The notes: a model not told the origin generated them from the sequence alone. A stretch of DNA of 57,627 bases from Ancylobacter lacus (GCF_018390635.1 NZ_JAHBGE010000034.1:1-57627), one strand, 5' to 3'; positions 38,135-48,500 are shown, numbered from the stretch's first letter. Program-made: numbers and translations.

Positions 38135-38926
38135 ATGAGGAGAGCGGTCGCCGGTGTTCTCGCCTGCCTGTGGCTGGTGCTTCCCGGTCTGGCCATTCCA
38201 GCCCACGCCCAGCAGGCGGTTTTGCGGGTGGGAACGTTCCTCGACAACCAGCCCTGGGCCTTTCGCGATCGCGGTGGCGAGGTCGTCGGCTTCGAGGCCG
38301 ACATGATCAGGCGCATCGCCCGCGACCTCGGGATGACGCCCCAATTCGTGGCGAAGCCGTTCAAGGCGCTGCTGCCGGGGCTGGCGGCGGGCGAGTTCGA
38401 CATCGTCGCCTGCTCGGTGACGATCACGGCGGCGCGCCAGCGCGACTTCGATTTCACCCAGCCCTATTACGATTCCGCCGAAGGCGTGGCGGTGCTCAAG
38501 ACCGCGGGCATCCACAGCCTGATGGGGCTGCGCGGGCGCGTGGTGGCGGTGACGCCGGGCACCACCAACGAGGCGTGGCTGCGGCAGAATGCGAGCCGCT
38601 ACGGCTTCGCCGGAACGGTCGAGGCCAACGGGGTCGCCGACGCGCTGGACGATCTCTCGCGGGGCGTGGCGGACGCCTATTTCGGCGACCTGCCGGCGCT
38701 GCTTTACGCCCTGCTCAAGCGGCCGGAACTGGCCGTGATCGCGCGGACCGAAACCGGTGACCGCTACGGCATGGTGCTCGCCAAGGGATCGCCGCTGACC
38801 GGGCCGGTCGACCGGACAATCGGCCTCATGAAGGAAGACGGCACGCTGGAGGCGATCCACGAGCGCTGGTTCGGCCAGCCACCGGACCCGGCATCCTCCA
38901 CCCGGCGGGTCATGCCCCGCTTCTGA
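38135..38926 (+). CDS. Periplasmic solute-binding protein, family 3 (amino-acid type)
   Basis: A 263-residue secreted protein with a Sec signal peptide (about residues 1-25, cleavage after AHA). The SBP_bac_3 domain begins with LRVGTFLDNQPWAFRDRGGE and includes GFEADMIRRIARDLG, DIVACSVTITAARQRDFDFTQPYY (quoted as landmarks near residues 56 and 91-114) and VDRTIGLMKEDGTLEAIHERWFG near the end. It binds polar amino acids or related ligands for an ABC importer, but no permease or ATPase gene is nearby, so it may be an orphan receptor. Divergent from the LysE exporter. Confidence 0.9.
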   Translation: MRRAVAGVLACLWLVLPGLAIPAHAQQAVLRVGTFLDNQPWAFRDRGGEVVGFEADMIRRIARDLGMTPQFVAKPFKALLPGLAAGEFDIVACSVTITAARQRDFDFTQPYYDSAEGVAVLKTAGIHSLMGLRGRVVAVTPGTTNEAWLRQNASRYGFAGTVEANGVADALDDLSRGVADAYFGDLPALLYALLKRPELAVIARTETGDRYGMVLAKGSPLTGPVDRTIGLMKEDGTLEAIHERWFGQPPDPASSTRRVMPRF

Positions 38927-38972
38927 GCCGCGGCGTGCCGCCTCCCGCGCCGCCGCCGCGCGAGGCCGGCCA

Positions 38973-41558
38973 ATGCCGCCGCCCTCGCCAAACGACCATG
39001 CCGATGCCATTTTGTTCGCGTCAGAATCGGCGCGCGCCTGCGGGCGCGACCGGCACATCCCCGAGCGAGAACCGAGCGAACCTTTGGCCGAACCCGTCAA
39101 GCAGCCCCACTCCGCACTTCCCGACGCGCCCTCCGGCGTGGGCGACGACGTGCGGGCGGGCCACGTGCCCCGCGCCGGCGGCATCGCCGAGCGCGCCCGC
39201 GCCATGGCCGGCCCCCGCCGCGCCCCGGGCGGGGCCTATCTCGCCGGGCTGAACCCGGAGCAGCGCGAGGCGGTGGAGACGGTCGAAGGCCCGCTGCTGG
39301 TGCTGGCCGGCGCCGGCACCGGCAAGACGCGCGTGCTCACCACCCGCATCGCCCACATCCTGCATCTCGGCCTCGCCTGGCCCTCGCAGATCCTCGCGGT
39401 GACCTTCACCAACAAGGCCGCGCGCGAAATGAAGGAGCGCATCGCCGGCATGGTCGGCGAGGAGGTGGAGGGCATGCCCTGGCTCGGCACCTTCCACTCG
39501 ATCGGGGTGCGCATGCTGCGCCGCCACGCCGAGCTGGTGGGGCTGAAGTCCGGCTTCACCATTCTCGACACCGACGACCAGATACGCCTGCTGAAGCAGC
39601 TTCTGCAGGCCGAGCAGATCGACGAGAAGCGCTGGCCGGCCCGGCTCTTGGCCAACACCATCGACGGCTGGAAGAATCGCGGCCTCGCCCCGGAGGCGGT
39701 GCCGGCGGGCGAGGGCGCGACCTTCGCCAATGGCCGCGGCAAGGCGCTCTACGCCGCCTATCAGGCCCGGCTGAAGGCGCTGAACGCCGCCGATTTCGGC
39801 GACCTGCTGCTGGAGGGCATCCGCCTGCTGCGGGAGAACCCGGACGTGCTGGCGGAGTATCACCGCCGCTTCCGCTACATCCTCGTCGACGAATACCAGG
39901 ACACAAACGTCGCGCAGTATCTGTGGCTGCGGCTGCTGGCGCAGGGCTCGCACAATGTGTGCTGCGTCGGCGACGACGACCAGTCGATCTATGGCTGGCG
40001 CGGCGCCGAGGTGGACAACATCCTGCGGTTCGAGAGCGATTTTCCCGGCGCGAAGGTGATCCGGCTGGAGCGCAACTACCGCTCCACCGGGCACATTCTC
40101 GGCGCCGCCGGCCATCTCATCGCCCATAATGAGGGGCGCCTTGGCAAGACCCTGTTCTCCGAGGGCGTCGCCGGCGAGAAGGTGACGGTGACCGGCGCCT
40201 GGGACAGCCAGGAGGAGGCCCGCGCCATCGGCGAGGAGATCGAGCAGCTCCAGCACCACGGCCACCCGCTCAACCAGGTCGCCATCCTGATGCGCGCCTC
40301 GTTCCAGATGCGCGAGTTCGAGGAGCGCTTCGTCACGCTCGGCCTCAGCTACCGCGTCATCGGCGGCCCGCGCTTCTACGAGCGGGCGGAGATCCGCGAC
40401 GCGCTGGCCTATCTGCGCTGCATCTCCCAGCCCGCCGACGACCTCGCCTTCGAGCGCATCGTCAACGTGCCCAAGCGCGGCCTCGGCGATGCCGCGCTGC
40501 GCCAGATCCACGACCATGCCCGGGCGCTCGGCCTGCCGCTGCAGGAAGCCGCCCGCCAGCTCGCCCAGGGCGATGCGCTGAAGCCCAAGGTGCGGCTCGC
40601 CCTGCGCGAGCTGGTGCAGTCCTTCGAGCGCTGGCGCGGCCAGATGAACGGCATGGCGCAGAGCCAGCTCGCCGAGATCGTGCTGGATGAGAGCGGCTAC
40701 ACCGAGATGTGGCAGAAGGACCGCTCCGCCGATGCCGCCGGCCGGCTCGACAACCTCAAGGAACTCGTGCGCTCGATGGAGCCGTTCGAGAACCTCACCG
40801 GCTTCCTGGAGCATGTCGCGCTGGTGATGGACGCCGAAGGCGGCGCCGGCAGCGACGCGGTCAGCCTGATGACGCTGCATTCGGCCAAGGGGCTGGAATT
40901 CGACACGGTGTTCCTGCCGGGCTGGGAGGAGGGGCTGTTTCCCCACCAGCGCGCGCTGGACGAGCAGGGCCGCGCCGGGCTGGAGGAGGAGCGTCGCCTC
41001 GCCTATGTCGGCCTCACCCGCGCCCGTTTCCGCGCCAAGGTGTTCTTCGCCTCCAACCGCCGCATCCACGGCATGTGGCAGTCCAGCGTGCCGAGCCGCT
41101 TCCTCGACGAACTGCCCGACGGCCATGTCGAGGTCACCGAATCGCGCGGCGGCCAGGGCTGGGGCGGCGGCCAGGCCGGGCGCTACGGTTACGGCCCCAG
41201 CCGCTTCGACAGCGCCGGCACCTTCGGCTCGTCCTATTCCACCCCGGGCTGGCAGCGGGCGCAGGCGGCGCGGTCCGGCTCGTCCGGCGGCGGCTCGCCG
41301 GGCGGCTCCGGCCGGGGCGGCGGCTTCTCCGAGCCGGCCGGCCGTTATGCCCCCACGCGCGGCGGCGGCCCGGTCATCGAGGGCCAGCTCATCGCCAAGT
41401 CCACCGGCGCGCCGTCCCCCTTCCGGCAGGGCGAGCGGGTGTTCCACCAGAAGTTCGGCTATGGCGAGGTGATGGCGGTGGAAGGCAACAAGCTCACCGT
41501 GCAGTTCGACAAGGCCGGCGAGAAGCACGTGCTGGACAGTTTCCTGCAGGCGACGTGA
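38973..41558 (+). CDS. ATP-dependent DNA helicase UvrD/PcrA
   Basis: A superfamily 1A helicase of up to 861 residues. Motif I AGAGTGKTR contains K118, TFTNKAAREMKERI is motif Ia, VDEYQDTN motif II, GDDDQSIYGWRGA motif III, LERNYRS motif IV, TLHSAKGLEFDTVF motif V and AYVGLTRAR motif VI. A Gly/Ser/Arg-rich linker (about 730-800) leads to a C-terminal Tudor-like segment (FRQGERVFHQKFGYGEV) as in PcrA and UvrD. The first 80 residues are not conserved; a TTG at 39084 or the ATG of MAGPRRAPGG are alternative starts. It acts in nucleotide excision and mismatch repair. Confidence 0.92.
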   Translation: MPPPSPNDHADAILFASESARACGRDRHIPEREPSEPLAEPVKQPHSALPDAPSGVGDDVRAGHVPRAGGIAERARAMAGPRRAPGGAYLAGLNPEQREAVETVEGPLLVLAGAGTGKTRVLTTRIAHILHLGLAWPSQILAVTFTNKAAREMKERIAGMVGEEVEGMPWLGTFHSIGVRMLRRHAELVGLKSGFTILDTDDQIRLLKQLLQAEQIDEKRWPARLLANTIDGWKNRGLAPEAVPAGEGATFANGRGKALYAAYQARLKALNAADFGDLLLEGIRLLRENPDVLAEYHRRFRYILVDEYQDTNVAQYLWLRLLAQGSHNVCCVGDDDQSIYGWRGAEVDNILRFESDFPGAKVIRLERNYRSTGHILGAAGHLIAHNEGRLGKTLFSEGVAGEKVTVTGAWDSQEEARAIGEEIEQLQHHGHPLNQVAILMRASFQMREFEERFVTLGLSYRVIGGPRFYERAEIRDALAYLRCISQPADDLAFERIVNVPKRGLGDAALRQIHDHARALGLPLQEAARQLAQGDALKPKVRLALRELVQSFERWRGQMNGMAQSQLAEIVLDESGYTEMWQKDRSADAAGRLDNLKELVRSMEPFENLTGFLEHVALVMDAEGGAGSDAVSLMTLHSAKGLEFDTVFLPGWEEGLFPHQRALDEQGRAGLEEERRLAYVGLTRARFRAKVFFASNRRIHGMWQSSVPSRFLDELPDGHVEVTESRGGQGWGGGQAGRYGYGPSRFDSAGTFGSSYSTPGWQRAQAARSGSSGGGSPGGSGRGGGFSEPAGRYAPTRGGGPVIEGQLIAKSTGAPSPFRQGERVFHQKFGYGEVMAVEGNKLTVQFDKAGEKHVLDSFLQAT

Positions 41559-41703
41559 TCCTTTGCTGGGGATAAATGCAGGAACGTGCATGGGGAACGT
41601 CATTGGCTTGCGACAAGGACTTGGGGCCTGTTAGCAGCTGATTGCCCGTCAGCGGCTCTTGCCACGACCCTGTTGCGCTGCGCCAACGGTATGCATCAGC
41701 TGA

Positions 41704-41820
41704 CGATATGTCCGATGCAGGCCGGTGATTCATGATCCCAAGAAGGACCTTGGCGCGGGTCTGGTGCGGGCCATCTACAAGGCGGCCGGCTGGGCAGTGG
41801 ACGAAGCGGAACCTGCATGA
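41704..41820 (+). pseudogene. hicA: hicA toxin remnant (C-terminal part)
   Basis: An open frame without a proper start, bounded upstream by a TGA at 41701, encodes PVIHDPKKDLGAGLVRAIYK and then AAGW. This matches the C-terminal HicA pattern (V-x-x-x-PKKDL-x-x-G-x-x-R-x-I-x-x-x-AGW). The N-terminal part with the catalytic GSHH is not found in the same frame, so the mRNA interferase toxin is lost. Its TGA overlaps the ATG of the hicB remnant (ATGA), preserving the hicA-hicB junction. Confidence 0.6.
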
Positions 41821-42109
41821 CGCACTACATCGCCATCGTCGAAGATGCCGGCCCCACGACAGCGGCGGGGGCGTGGTTTCCTGACCTGCCGGGCTGCTTT
41901 TCCGCTGGAGACGATCTCGACGAGGCGTTGCGCAATGCGGCGGAAGCGGTCGCCCTTTCGCCGATGCGCTCGCGGCGGAGGGCCGTACATTGCCGCCACC
42001 CCGCAGCCTTGCCACGCTGCGGGACGACCCAGATGTCACCGCCGATCTGCGCAACCACCTCGTGGCGCTCGTCCCATTCGAAGCCCGACGGCCTGCCCTC
42101 GTCGAATGA
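41817..42109 (+). pseudogene. hicB: hicB antitoxin, frameshifted
   Basis: From the ATG at 41817 the frame encodes MTHYIAIVEDAGPT, then WFPDLPGCFSAGDDLDEAL and NAAEAVAL, the HicB partial RNase H fold. Near 41955-41960 the reading must shift (one base missing) to continue as ADALAAEGRTLPPPRSLATL and VALVPFE, ending at TGA 42107-42109, where a normal 96-residue HicB would stop. Without the shift the frame runs into unrelated Arg/Ser-rich sequence. With hicA also broken, the system appears dead; a sequencing error could explain the hicB shift but not the missing hicA half. Confidence 0.7.
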
Positions 42110-42187
42110 CACGGCCATGGTGAGGCTGGCATTCTGCGGCGTGCTTGCGTAAACCAGCGCGCCATCCTGTTTTCACCCAAGGTCGCC

Positions 42188-43126
42188 ATGCTTGAAGGTC
42201 TGCCGCCCAATGGCGCATCGCACATGATGCGCGTCGACGCGCCGGAGCCGGAGGCGCGCGCCATTGCCGAGTTTCTGGGCGAGACCTTCGATCCCGCCGA
42301 GGTCGCCACCTCCGCTTTCGAGATCGAGGACCGGGCCGAGGGGTCGGGCTGGGCGGTGGAGGTGTATTTCGGCGAGCCGCCGGACGAGGACGAGGTGCGC
42401 GAGCTGGTGGCGCTGGTTTCGCCGGCCGCGGCCGCGGCGGCGGTGTTCTCCACGCTGGAGAAGAAGGACTGGGTCAGCGCCTCGCTGGAGGGGCTCGCCC
42501 CGGTGCGGATCGGCCGCTTCGTCGTCCACGGCGCGCATGACCGCGACAGCGTCGGCCCGAGCGCGATCGGCATCGAGATCGAGGCCGCGCTGGCCTTCGG
42601 CACCGGCCACCACGGCACGACCCAGGGTTGCCTCGCCGCGATCGACTCCATCGGCAAGCGCAGTCGGCCGGCCCGCACGCTGGATGTCGGCACCGGCACC
42701 GGCGTGCTGGCCATGGCGGCGGCGCGGCTGTTCCACCGCCCGGTGCTGGCGAGCGACATCGACAAGGTCGCGGTGACGACCGCGCGGGCCAATGCGCGCG
42801 CCAACAAGGCTGCGCCGGAAATCCGCTTCCTCCATGCGCCCGGGCTGGGCGCGGGGCCGTTCCGCGCCGGGGCGCCGTTCGACCTCATCCTCGCCAACAT
42901 CCTGCTGGCGCCGCTGAAGGGGCTGGCCAAGCCGATGCGGCCGCTGCTGGCGCGGGAGGGGCGCGTTGTGCTTTCCGGGCTGCTGGACAGCCATGCCAAC
43001 GCGGCGCTGGCGGCCTATCGCGCGCAGGGGCTGCGCCTCGTTCGGCGGCGAAGCATCGCCGGCTGGACCACGCTGGAACTCGCCGCCCGCGTCCACCGAC
43101 CCAAGGCGCCGCAGGCCCGGCGCTGA
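42188..43126 (+). CDS. prmA: Ribosomal protein L11 methyltransferase
   Basis: A 312-residue SAM-dependent enzyme that methylates ribosomal protein L11. The N-terminal substrate-recognition domain covers residues 1-110. The catalytic domain has AFGTGHHGTTQGCLAAI just before the SAM loop LDVGTGTGVLAMAA, then ASDIDKVAV and the active-site ANILLAPL. The first motif is the hallmark of PrmA. The ATG at 42188 has no strong ribosome-binding site. It is convergent with the thioesterase gene 136 bases downstream. Confidence 0.92.
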   Translation: MLEGLPPNGASHMMRVDAPEPEARAIAEFLGETFDPAEVATSAFEIEDRAEGSGWAVEVYFGEPPDEDEVRELVALVSPAAAAAAVFSTLEKKDWVSASLEGLAPVRIGRFVVHGAHDRDSVGPSAIGIEIEAALAFGTGHHGTTQGCLAAIDSIGKRSRPARTLDVGTGTGVLAMAAARLFHRPVLASDIDKVAVTTARANARANKAAPEIRFLHAPGLGAGPFRAGAPFDLILANILLAPLKGLAKPMRPLLAREGRVVLSGLLDSHANAALAAYRAQGLRLVRRRSIAGWTTLELAARVHRPKAPQARR

Positions 43127-43262
43127 GGCCGGGCGGGGGGCGGGCAGCCGCACAAGGCAAATGCCGCCTCTGACGTCAGCCGGCGGGTTGCCGGCGGCTG
43201 GGCATGGCCCGTGAGGCCGGCGGCGGGCCGCAGCCCGGCGCCGCGGGGTCAGGCTCCCCGAT

Positions 43263-43775
43263 TCAGGAAAGCCTTACCGGCATGTCGACGCGGCGGCCGA
43301 GGCCATCCGGTTCGGGCAGGGCGCCATGGGCCGCCCGCATCAGCGCCAGCCGCTCCAGCACCTCGTCGGGAAACGGGGTCGACCGGCGGGAGACGGCATC
43401 CACATGGGTCGCCATCTGCTCGCGTGTCGCGGCGGTCCAGCCCTCGCGGGCATGGTGCAGCTCCTGGAACAGGTGCACGCGACGCTCGTCATAATTGATG
43501 AGCCGCAGCGTGACGCGCACCTCGTGCCCGGCGCGCAGCTCGCGCAGGAAACGCTGGTGCGATTCCGTGGTCTGGAAGCCGGTGGTGCGCGGACGCGGAT
43601 CGAGCGCGGCGAGGCCGACGAGGAATACCGCCTCGTCCACCGCACGGTCGAACAGCAGCCCGTGACTGGCCGCACTGAGAAACCCGTTATAGTCCACCCA
43701 GCTCGCTTCGACCGTCATAACGGACGAGACAAAGGGGGCAAAAAACACGGGTTCAAAATCGATCCCGTCCAGCAT
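43263..43775 (-). CDS. Thioesterase family protein (hot-dog fold)
   Basis: A 170-residue protein of the 4-hydroxybenzoyl-CoA-thioesterase-like group. WVDYNGFLSAASHGLLFDRA (residues 27-46) carries the catalytic-aspartate region and long helix of the hot-dog fold. TTESHQRFLREL, RVTLRLINYDERRVHLFQEL and EQMATHVDAVSRRSTPFP follow as in carnitine/betainyl-CoA-type thioesterases. The substrate is unknown. The ATG at 43775 has only a weak ribosome-binding site; Met-20 is an alternative. It diverges from the FAD oxidase across an AT-rich 267-base region. Confidence 0.82.
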   Translation of the reverse strand: MLDGIDFEPVFFAPFVSSVMTVEASWVDYNGFLSAASHGLLFDRAVDEAVFLVGLAALDPRPRTTGFQTTESHQRFLRELRAGHEVRVTLRLINYDERRVHLFQELHHAREGWTAATREQMATHVDAVSRRSTPFPDEVLERLALMRAAHGALPEPDGLGRRVDMPVRLS

Positions 43776-44042
43776 GACGCGACCCCGCTGATTTTGCCGG
43801 AGATGGTATTGCCTTATTCAGAAGCACTCTGCCGTTTTGACAAGCAATCGTCTCCCAGAATGGCAGCAAAAGAAAGCCTAGAATTACGCAAAAATTAAGA
43901 TTCATGCGGCTTTCCGCCCGCCCGCGCTGGCCGGCCGATGCCGCCGCCAAGGGCATGGCGGCATCGGGGGAGACGGTGGCGCCATGGATGGAGTATACCC
44001 CGGAGGAACGACGGTGCGGTGACGGCGAACAGGGAGGCAGCG
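43776..44042. other. AT-rich divergent promoter region
   Basis: 267 bases between the thioesterase and the FAD oxidase, with a clearly AT-rich core (about 43780-43905) unlike the rest of the window. A TTGACA hexamer on the plus strand (43837-43842) could be a -35 element, but no good -10 lies 16-18 bases downstream. It probably holds the promoters of both genes. Confidence 0.4.
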
Positions 44043-45458
44043 ATGGGCGGAGCGATCGGGGCGGAGCGGGCAGGGCTGCCCGCGAGCGGCGGTGTCGCCG
44101 CCGTGATCGAGGCGCTTTCCGAGCCTTTCGGCGCCCGGCTCTCCACCGGGCGCGCCCTGCGCGAGCAGCACGCCAACACCATCACCTGGCTCGCCAACGA
44201 GCCGCCGGACGCGGTGGTCTTCGTGGAGGACACCGCCGAGGTGCAGCAGGTCGTGCGTGCCTGCGCCGCCCACGGCGTGCCGGTCATCGCCTTCGGCACC
44301 GGCACCTCGCTGGAGGGGCAGGTGAACGCCCCGAAGGGCGGCATCTGCATCGACCTCTCCCGCATGAACCGGGTGCTCGCGGTGCACGCCGAGGATCTCG
44401 ACTGCGTGGTCGAGCCGGGCGTCACCCGCAAGCAGCTCAACGAGCACCTGCGCGATCTCGGCCTGTTCTTTCCGATCGATCCGGGCGCCGATGCCTCGCT
44501 GGGCGGCATGGCCTCGACCCGCGCCTCCGGCACCAATGCGGTGCGCTACGGCACCATGAAGGACAATGTCGTCGCCCTCACCGCGGTGCTGGCCAATGGC
44601 GAGGTCATCACCACCGCGCGGCGGGCGAAGAAATCCTCCGCCGGCTACGATCTCACCCGCCTCTTCGTCGGCGCCGAGGGCACGCTCGGCATCATCACCA
44701 GCCTGACCCTGCGGCTCTCCGGCCTGCCGGAGGCGATCTCGGGCGGGGTGTGCCCGTTCCCGACCATCCGCTCGGCCTGCGACGCGGTGATCATGACCAT
44801 CCAGTCCGGGCTGCCGGTCGCCCGCATCGAGCTGCTGGACGAGGTGCAGGTGCGCGCCTGCAACGCCTATTCGAAGCTCGACCTGCCGGAGCAGCCGCTG
44901 CTGTTCCTCGAATTCCACGGCACCGAGGCCGGCGTCCACGAGCAGGCCGAGCGCTTCGGCGAGATCGCCGCCGAATTCGGCGGCGGGCCCTTCACCTGGA
45001 CGGCGCGGCCCGAGGAGCGCACCCGGCTCTGGCAGGCCCGCCACGATGCCTACTGGGCCTGCCTGCCGCTGAAGCCGGGCGCCAAGGCGCTGGCGACCGA
45101 TGTATGCGTGCCGCTGTCGCGCCTCGCCGACTGCGTCGACGAGACCAAGCGCGACATCGAGGAGATGGGCATGCTGGCGCCGATCGTCGGCCATGTCGGC
45201 GACGGCAATTTCCACACCGTCACGCTGGTCGACATGGACGACCCGCAGGATGTCGCCAAGGCGAAGATCTTCATCGAGCGCATGGTGCACCGCTCGCTCG
45301 CCATGGGCGGCACCGCCACCGGCGAGCATGGCGTCGGCCAGGGCAAGAAGAAATATCTCGAAGCCGAGCACGGCCGCGAGACGCTGGACGCGATGCGGGC
45401 CATCAAGGCGGCGCTCGACCCGCAGAACATCATGAACCCCGGCAAGATTCTGCCGTAA
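44043..45458 (+). CDS. FAD-linked oxidase (D-lactate dehydrogenase, cytochrome type / GlcD-like)
   Basis: A 471-residue flavoprotein with an FAD_binding_4 domain (about 55-195, PVIAFGTGTSLEGQV, PGADASLGGMASTRASGTNA) and an FAD-oxidase C domain (about 230-470). GHVGDGNFHT and GEHGVGQGKKKY provide the histidines and C-terminal signature of D-lactate/D-2-hydroxyacid dehydrogenases. It oxidises a D-2-hydroxy acid, passing electrons to a cytochrome or quinone. It has no cysteine-rich FeS domain or partner subunits nearby, which argues for a DLD-type enzyme rather than glycolate oxidase GlcD. ATG 44043 follows AGGGAGGC; upstream in-frame codons look non-coding. Confidence 0.9.
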   Translation: MGGAIGAERAGLPASGGVAAVIEALSEPFGARLSTGRALREQHANTITWLANEPPDAVVFVEDTAEVQQVVRACAAHGVPVIAFGTGTSLEGQVNAPKGGICIDLSRMNRVLAVHAEDLDCVVEPGVTRKQLNEHLRDLGLFFPIDPGADASLGGMASTRASGTNAVRYGTMKDNVVALTAVLANGEVITTARRAKKSSAGYDLTRLFVGAEGTLGIITSLTLRLSGLPEAISGGVCPFPTIRSACDAVIMTIQSGLPVARIELLDEVQVRACNAYSKLDLPEQPLLFLEFHGTEAGVHEQAERFGEIAAEFGGGPFTWTARPEERTRLWQARHDAYWACLPLKPGAKALATDVCVPLSRLADCVDETKRDIEEMGMLAPIVGHVGDGNFHTVTLVDMDDPQDVAKAKIFIERMVHRSLAMGGTATGEHGVGQGKKKYLEAEHGRETLDAMRAIKAALDPQNIMNPGKILP

Positions 45459-45542
45459 CATCTGGACTTGCTCGCCCGGATGCCGCATTCGGCGTGAGCT
45501 TCCCGCGCTCGGTTGCGCGGGGCCGCCTGCCGGAGAGGATGC

Positions 45543-48500
45543 GTGCAGACCTTCCTGCTCACCCTTGCCACCGCCGTCATCCTGGCGATCGTCGCGGCGT
45601 TCGCGGCGCCGGCCTATGTCGACTGGGGGCAGTGGCGCGGCCATTTCGAGCAGCAAATCGGCCGCGCCATCGGCGCGCCGGTGGCGCTGCGCGGGTCGAT
45701 CGAGGCCGAAATCCTTCCCGTGCCGCGCGTGCTGCTGCGCAACGTCGTGGTGGGCCGCGACCCCGCGGGCACCGGCATGATCGTGGGCGAGCTTCGCGGC
45801 AGCCTGTCGCTGGGCGCGCTCATCCGCGGCGAGATCGCCATCGAGGACATCCGCCTCGTCGAGCCGCGCGCCCGGCTGGTGCTGGGGGCCGACGGCACGG
45901 TTCAGGCCCCGCGCGGCGCCGTCCGGCCCGGCGGCTTCTCCATCGCCGCGCTGGAGGTGGAGGACGGCACGGTCGAGCTGGTGGACCCGAGCGGCGTTCT
46001 GTTCCACCTCGACGATGTCGACCTGCGCGGCGAGGTCGGCGGACCGCAGGGCCCGTTCCGGCTGGAGGGCGAGGTCGCGCAGGGCGGGGTGCGCGAGGGG
46101 GTGCGGCTCTCGCTCGGCAGTTTTTCCGGCGGGGTCTCGCGCGGGCGGCTTTCGCTGCAGGGGCTGTCCTCGCCCCGCGCCTTCACGGCGGAGGGCACCT
46201 TCTCGCTCGCCGGCGGCACGCCGGGCTTCGACGGCCGCGCCAGCCTCGCCATGCGGGCCGACGCCACCGCCGCCTCGCCGCTCGCCCGGGCGGGCTGGAA
46301 TCTCACCGGTACGGTGCGGGCGCGCCGGACGCTGGTGGAGGCGGGCGAGCTGGCGCTCAGCCTCGGCAATGCCGAGCGCCCGGTCGAGCTCACCGGTTCC
46401 GGCCGGCTCGCCTATGCCGGCGGGCGTTCCCGGCTGGACCTCGCCTTATCCGCCCGGCAGATCGACCTCAACGCCGCCACCGCCGGCGGGGCGCCTCTGG
46501 CGGTGATGATGGAGATCGGCGGCGCGCTGGCGCCGCTGGCGGGCGTCGCCCCTTCGGGCAGCATCGGGCTCGCCAGCGACACCGTGCTGGTCGGCGGCGC
46601 GCAGATGCGCGAGCTGCGCGCCGAGCTCGGCTGGGATGGCCCGCTCTGGCAGGTGAAGGCGCTGCAGGCCAAGCTGCCCGGCCGTTCGTCGCTGCGGCTC
46701 TCCGGCGAGATGAGTCCGGCTGCCGCAGCCGCGGCTGCGGCCGCGGCGCCCGCCGGTTTCGCCGGCACGCTCGCCTTCGACACCGAGGACGTGCCGGCCT
46801 TCGCGAGCTGGGCGCTGCCGGGGGCGGTCGGGCTGGTGGCCAGCCTGCCGCCCGGCGCGGCGAGCCTGCGCGGCACCGTCGCCGCCACGCCCGGCCTCGT
46901 CTCGCTCGACGAGGCCCGGCTGGTCCTGCCCCCCGTCGCGGCGGGCGCGGCGGGGCTCGCCCTGTCCGGCGGGCTGAGCGTGGCGAGCCCGGAGGGCGCG
47001 CCGACGCGCATCGAGGCCCGCCTCGCCGCCAACGGCGCCGAGCTTGATCCGCTGGTCGCCCCGGCGCGGCGGCTGCTCGCCATGGGCGGGCAGACCTTCG
47101 ATGTCGCCCTGGCCTTCTCGGCCGGCAATGCCCGGCTTTCCGGTCTGCCGGTGCAGCAGGTGGAAGTGAAGCTCGCCACCGGCCCGGCCAAGCCCGGCGT
47201 GGCGGTGGAGCGGCTGGCGCTGAAGGGTTTCGGCGGGCTCGATGTGGAGGGCGCCGGGCGGCTGGCGGGGGCGGAGACGCTGCGCGACGGCAGCTTCGAG
47301 GCGCGGCTCACCGGCGCGGCCGGCGAGGGGCTGGCGGCGCTGGCCCGGCTGCTGCGCCCCGACGCCGCCGACACCGCCATGGTCCGGCTCGCCCCGCTGC
47401 TTCAGCCGCTCGATGTGCGGCTGAAGCTCGAGGGCGCCGACGACCGCTCCAGCCTGACGCTGGAGGGCAGCGCCGGCCCGCTGTCGGGTCAGGCGCAGAT
47501 GGCGTTCGGCGCCGGTGCCGCCACGGGTTCGGCGACGCTGGACATGGCGGACGGCGCGGCGGTGCTGACCCGGCTCGGCGTTCCCGGCCTGCGCGCCGGA
47601 CTCGGCCCGGCCCGGCTGCTGCTGCGCCTCACCCCCGATCTCGACGCCGAGCTCATGCTGGGCGGCGCCCATGTCGCGGCGCGCGGCGACCCCGGTCTCG
47701 ACGCCGAGGGCGGGCCGCGGCCGAACCTGCAGATCGAGGCGCAGGCGGACGACCTCGCCCGGCTGCTGCCGCTGGTGGCGGACGCGGCCGATCCCGGCAC
47801 GGCGGTGCCGCTCGCCCTCACCGGCACGCTCACCCGGCCGCCGGAGGCGAACGGCGCCTGGCGGCTCGCGGGCCTCGCCGGCACCCTCGCGGGCCAGCGG
47901 ATCGAGGGCAGCGCCCTCTACGGCGCCGATCGCCCGGACCCGGTCTCGCTGGAGCTGCGGCTCGACCGCTGGAGCCTCGGCCGGGCCCTGGCGCTGGTGG
48001 CGGGGCGGGTGCTGCCGGGCCCCGGCGTCGCCTGGACCGATGCGCGCTTCGCCCCGGCGCCGCTGGCCGGCATCGCCGGCAGCGCGGCGCTCACCCTCGG
48101 CCGGCTCGACCTGCCGAACGGCACATCGCTGACCGACGCCCGGCTGCGCGCCCGCATGGCCGACGGGCAGGCCGTGATCGAGGAGATCGCCGGCGGCCTT
48201 GCCGGCGGCCGGCTGAACGCCAGCGGCAAGCTGCGCCGCCGCGGCGATGTCGCCGAGATGGAAGGGCACCTTACCCTCACCGGTGCCGACCTGCCGCAGC
48301 TTCTCGCGCCCTATGTCGCCGCACCGGCGCTGCGCGGCCGCATCGCGCTGGGGCTGGACCTCGCCGGCCGCGGCCGCTCGGTCGCCGCGCTGGTGCAGAC
48401 GCTGGCGGGGCAGGGCAGCCTCGCGGTGGAGGGATTGGAGATCGGCCGGCTCGACCCCGCCGCGCTGCGCCAGACCATGCTGGCGACCGACCGCCTGCCG

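Larger units (their letters stand above)
41559..42187. other. Gene-poor 0.6-kb stretch with hicAB remnants
   Basis: A stretch of about 630 bases between the helicase and prmA, somewhat less GC-biased than its surroundings. It holds decayed hicA and hicB sequence (next entries). The 140 bases after the helicase stop and the 78 bases before prmA contain nothing recognisable. Confidence 0.6.

Noticed and set aside
41821-42152. Intact 111-residue hypothetical protein from the hicB ATG
   Set aside because: After about residue 48 the frame departs from the HicB pattern into Ser/Arg/Cys-rich sequence, while the family continues in another frame to a natural stop.
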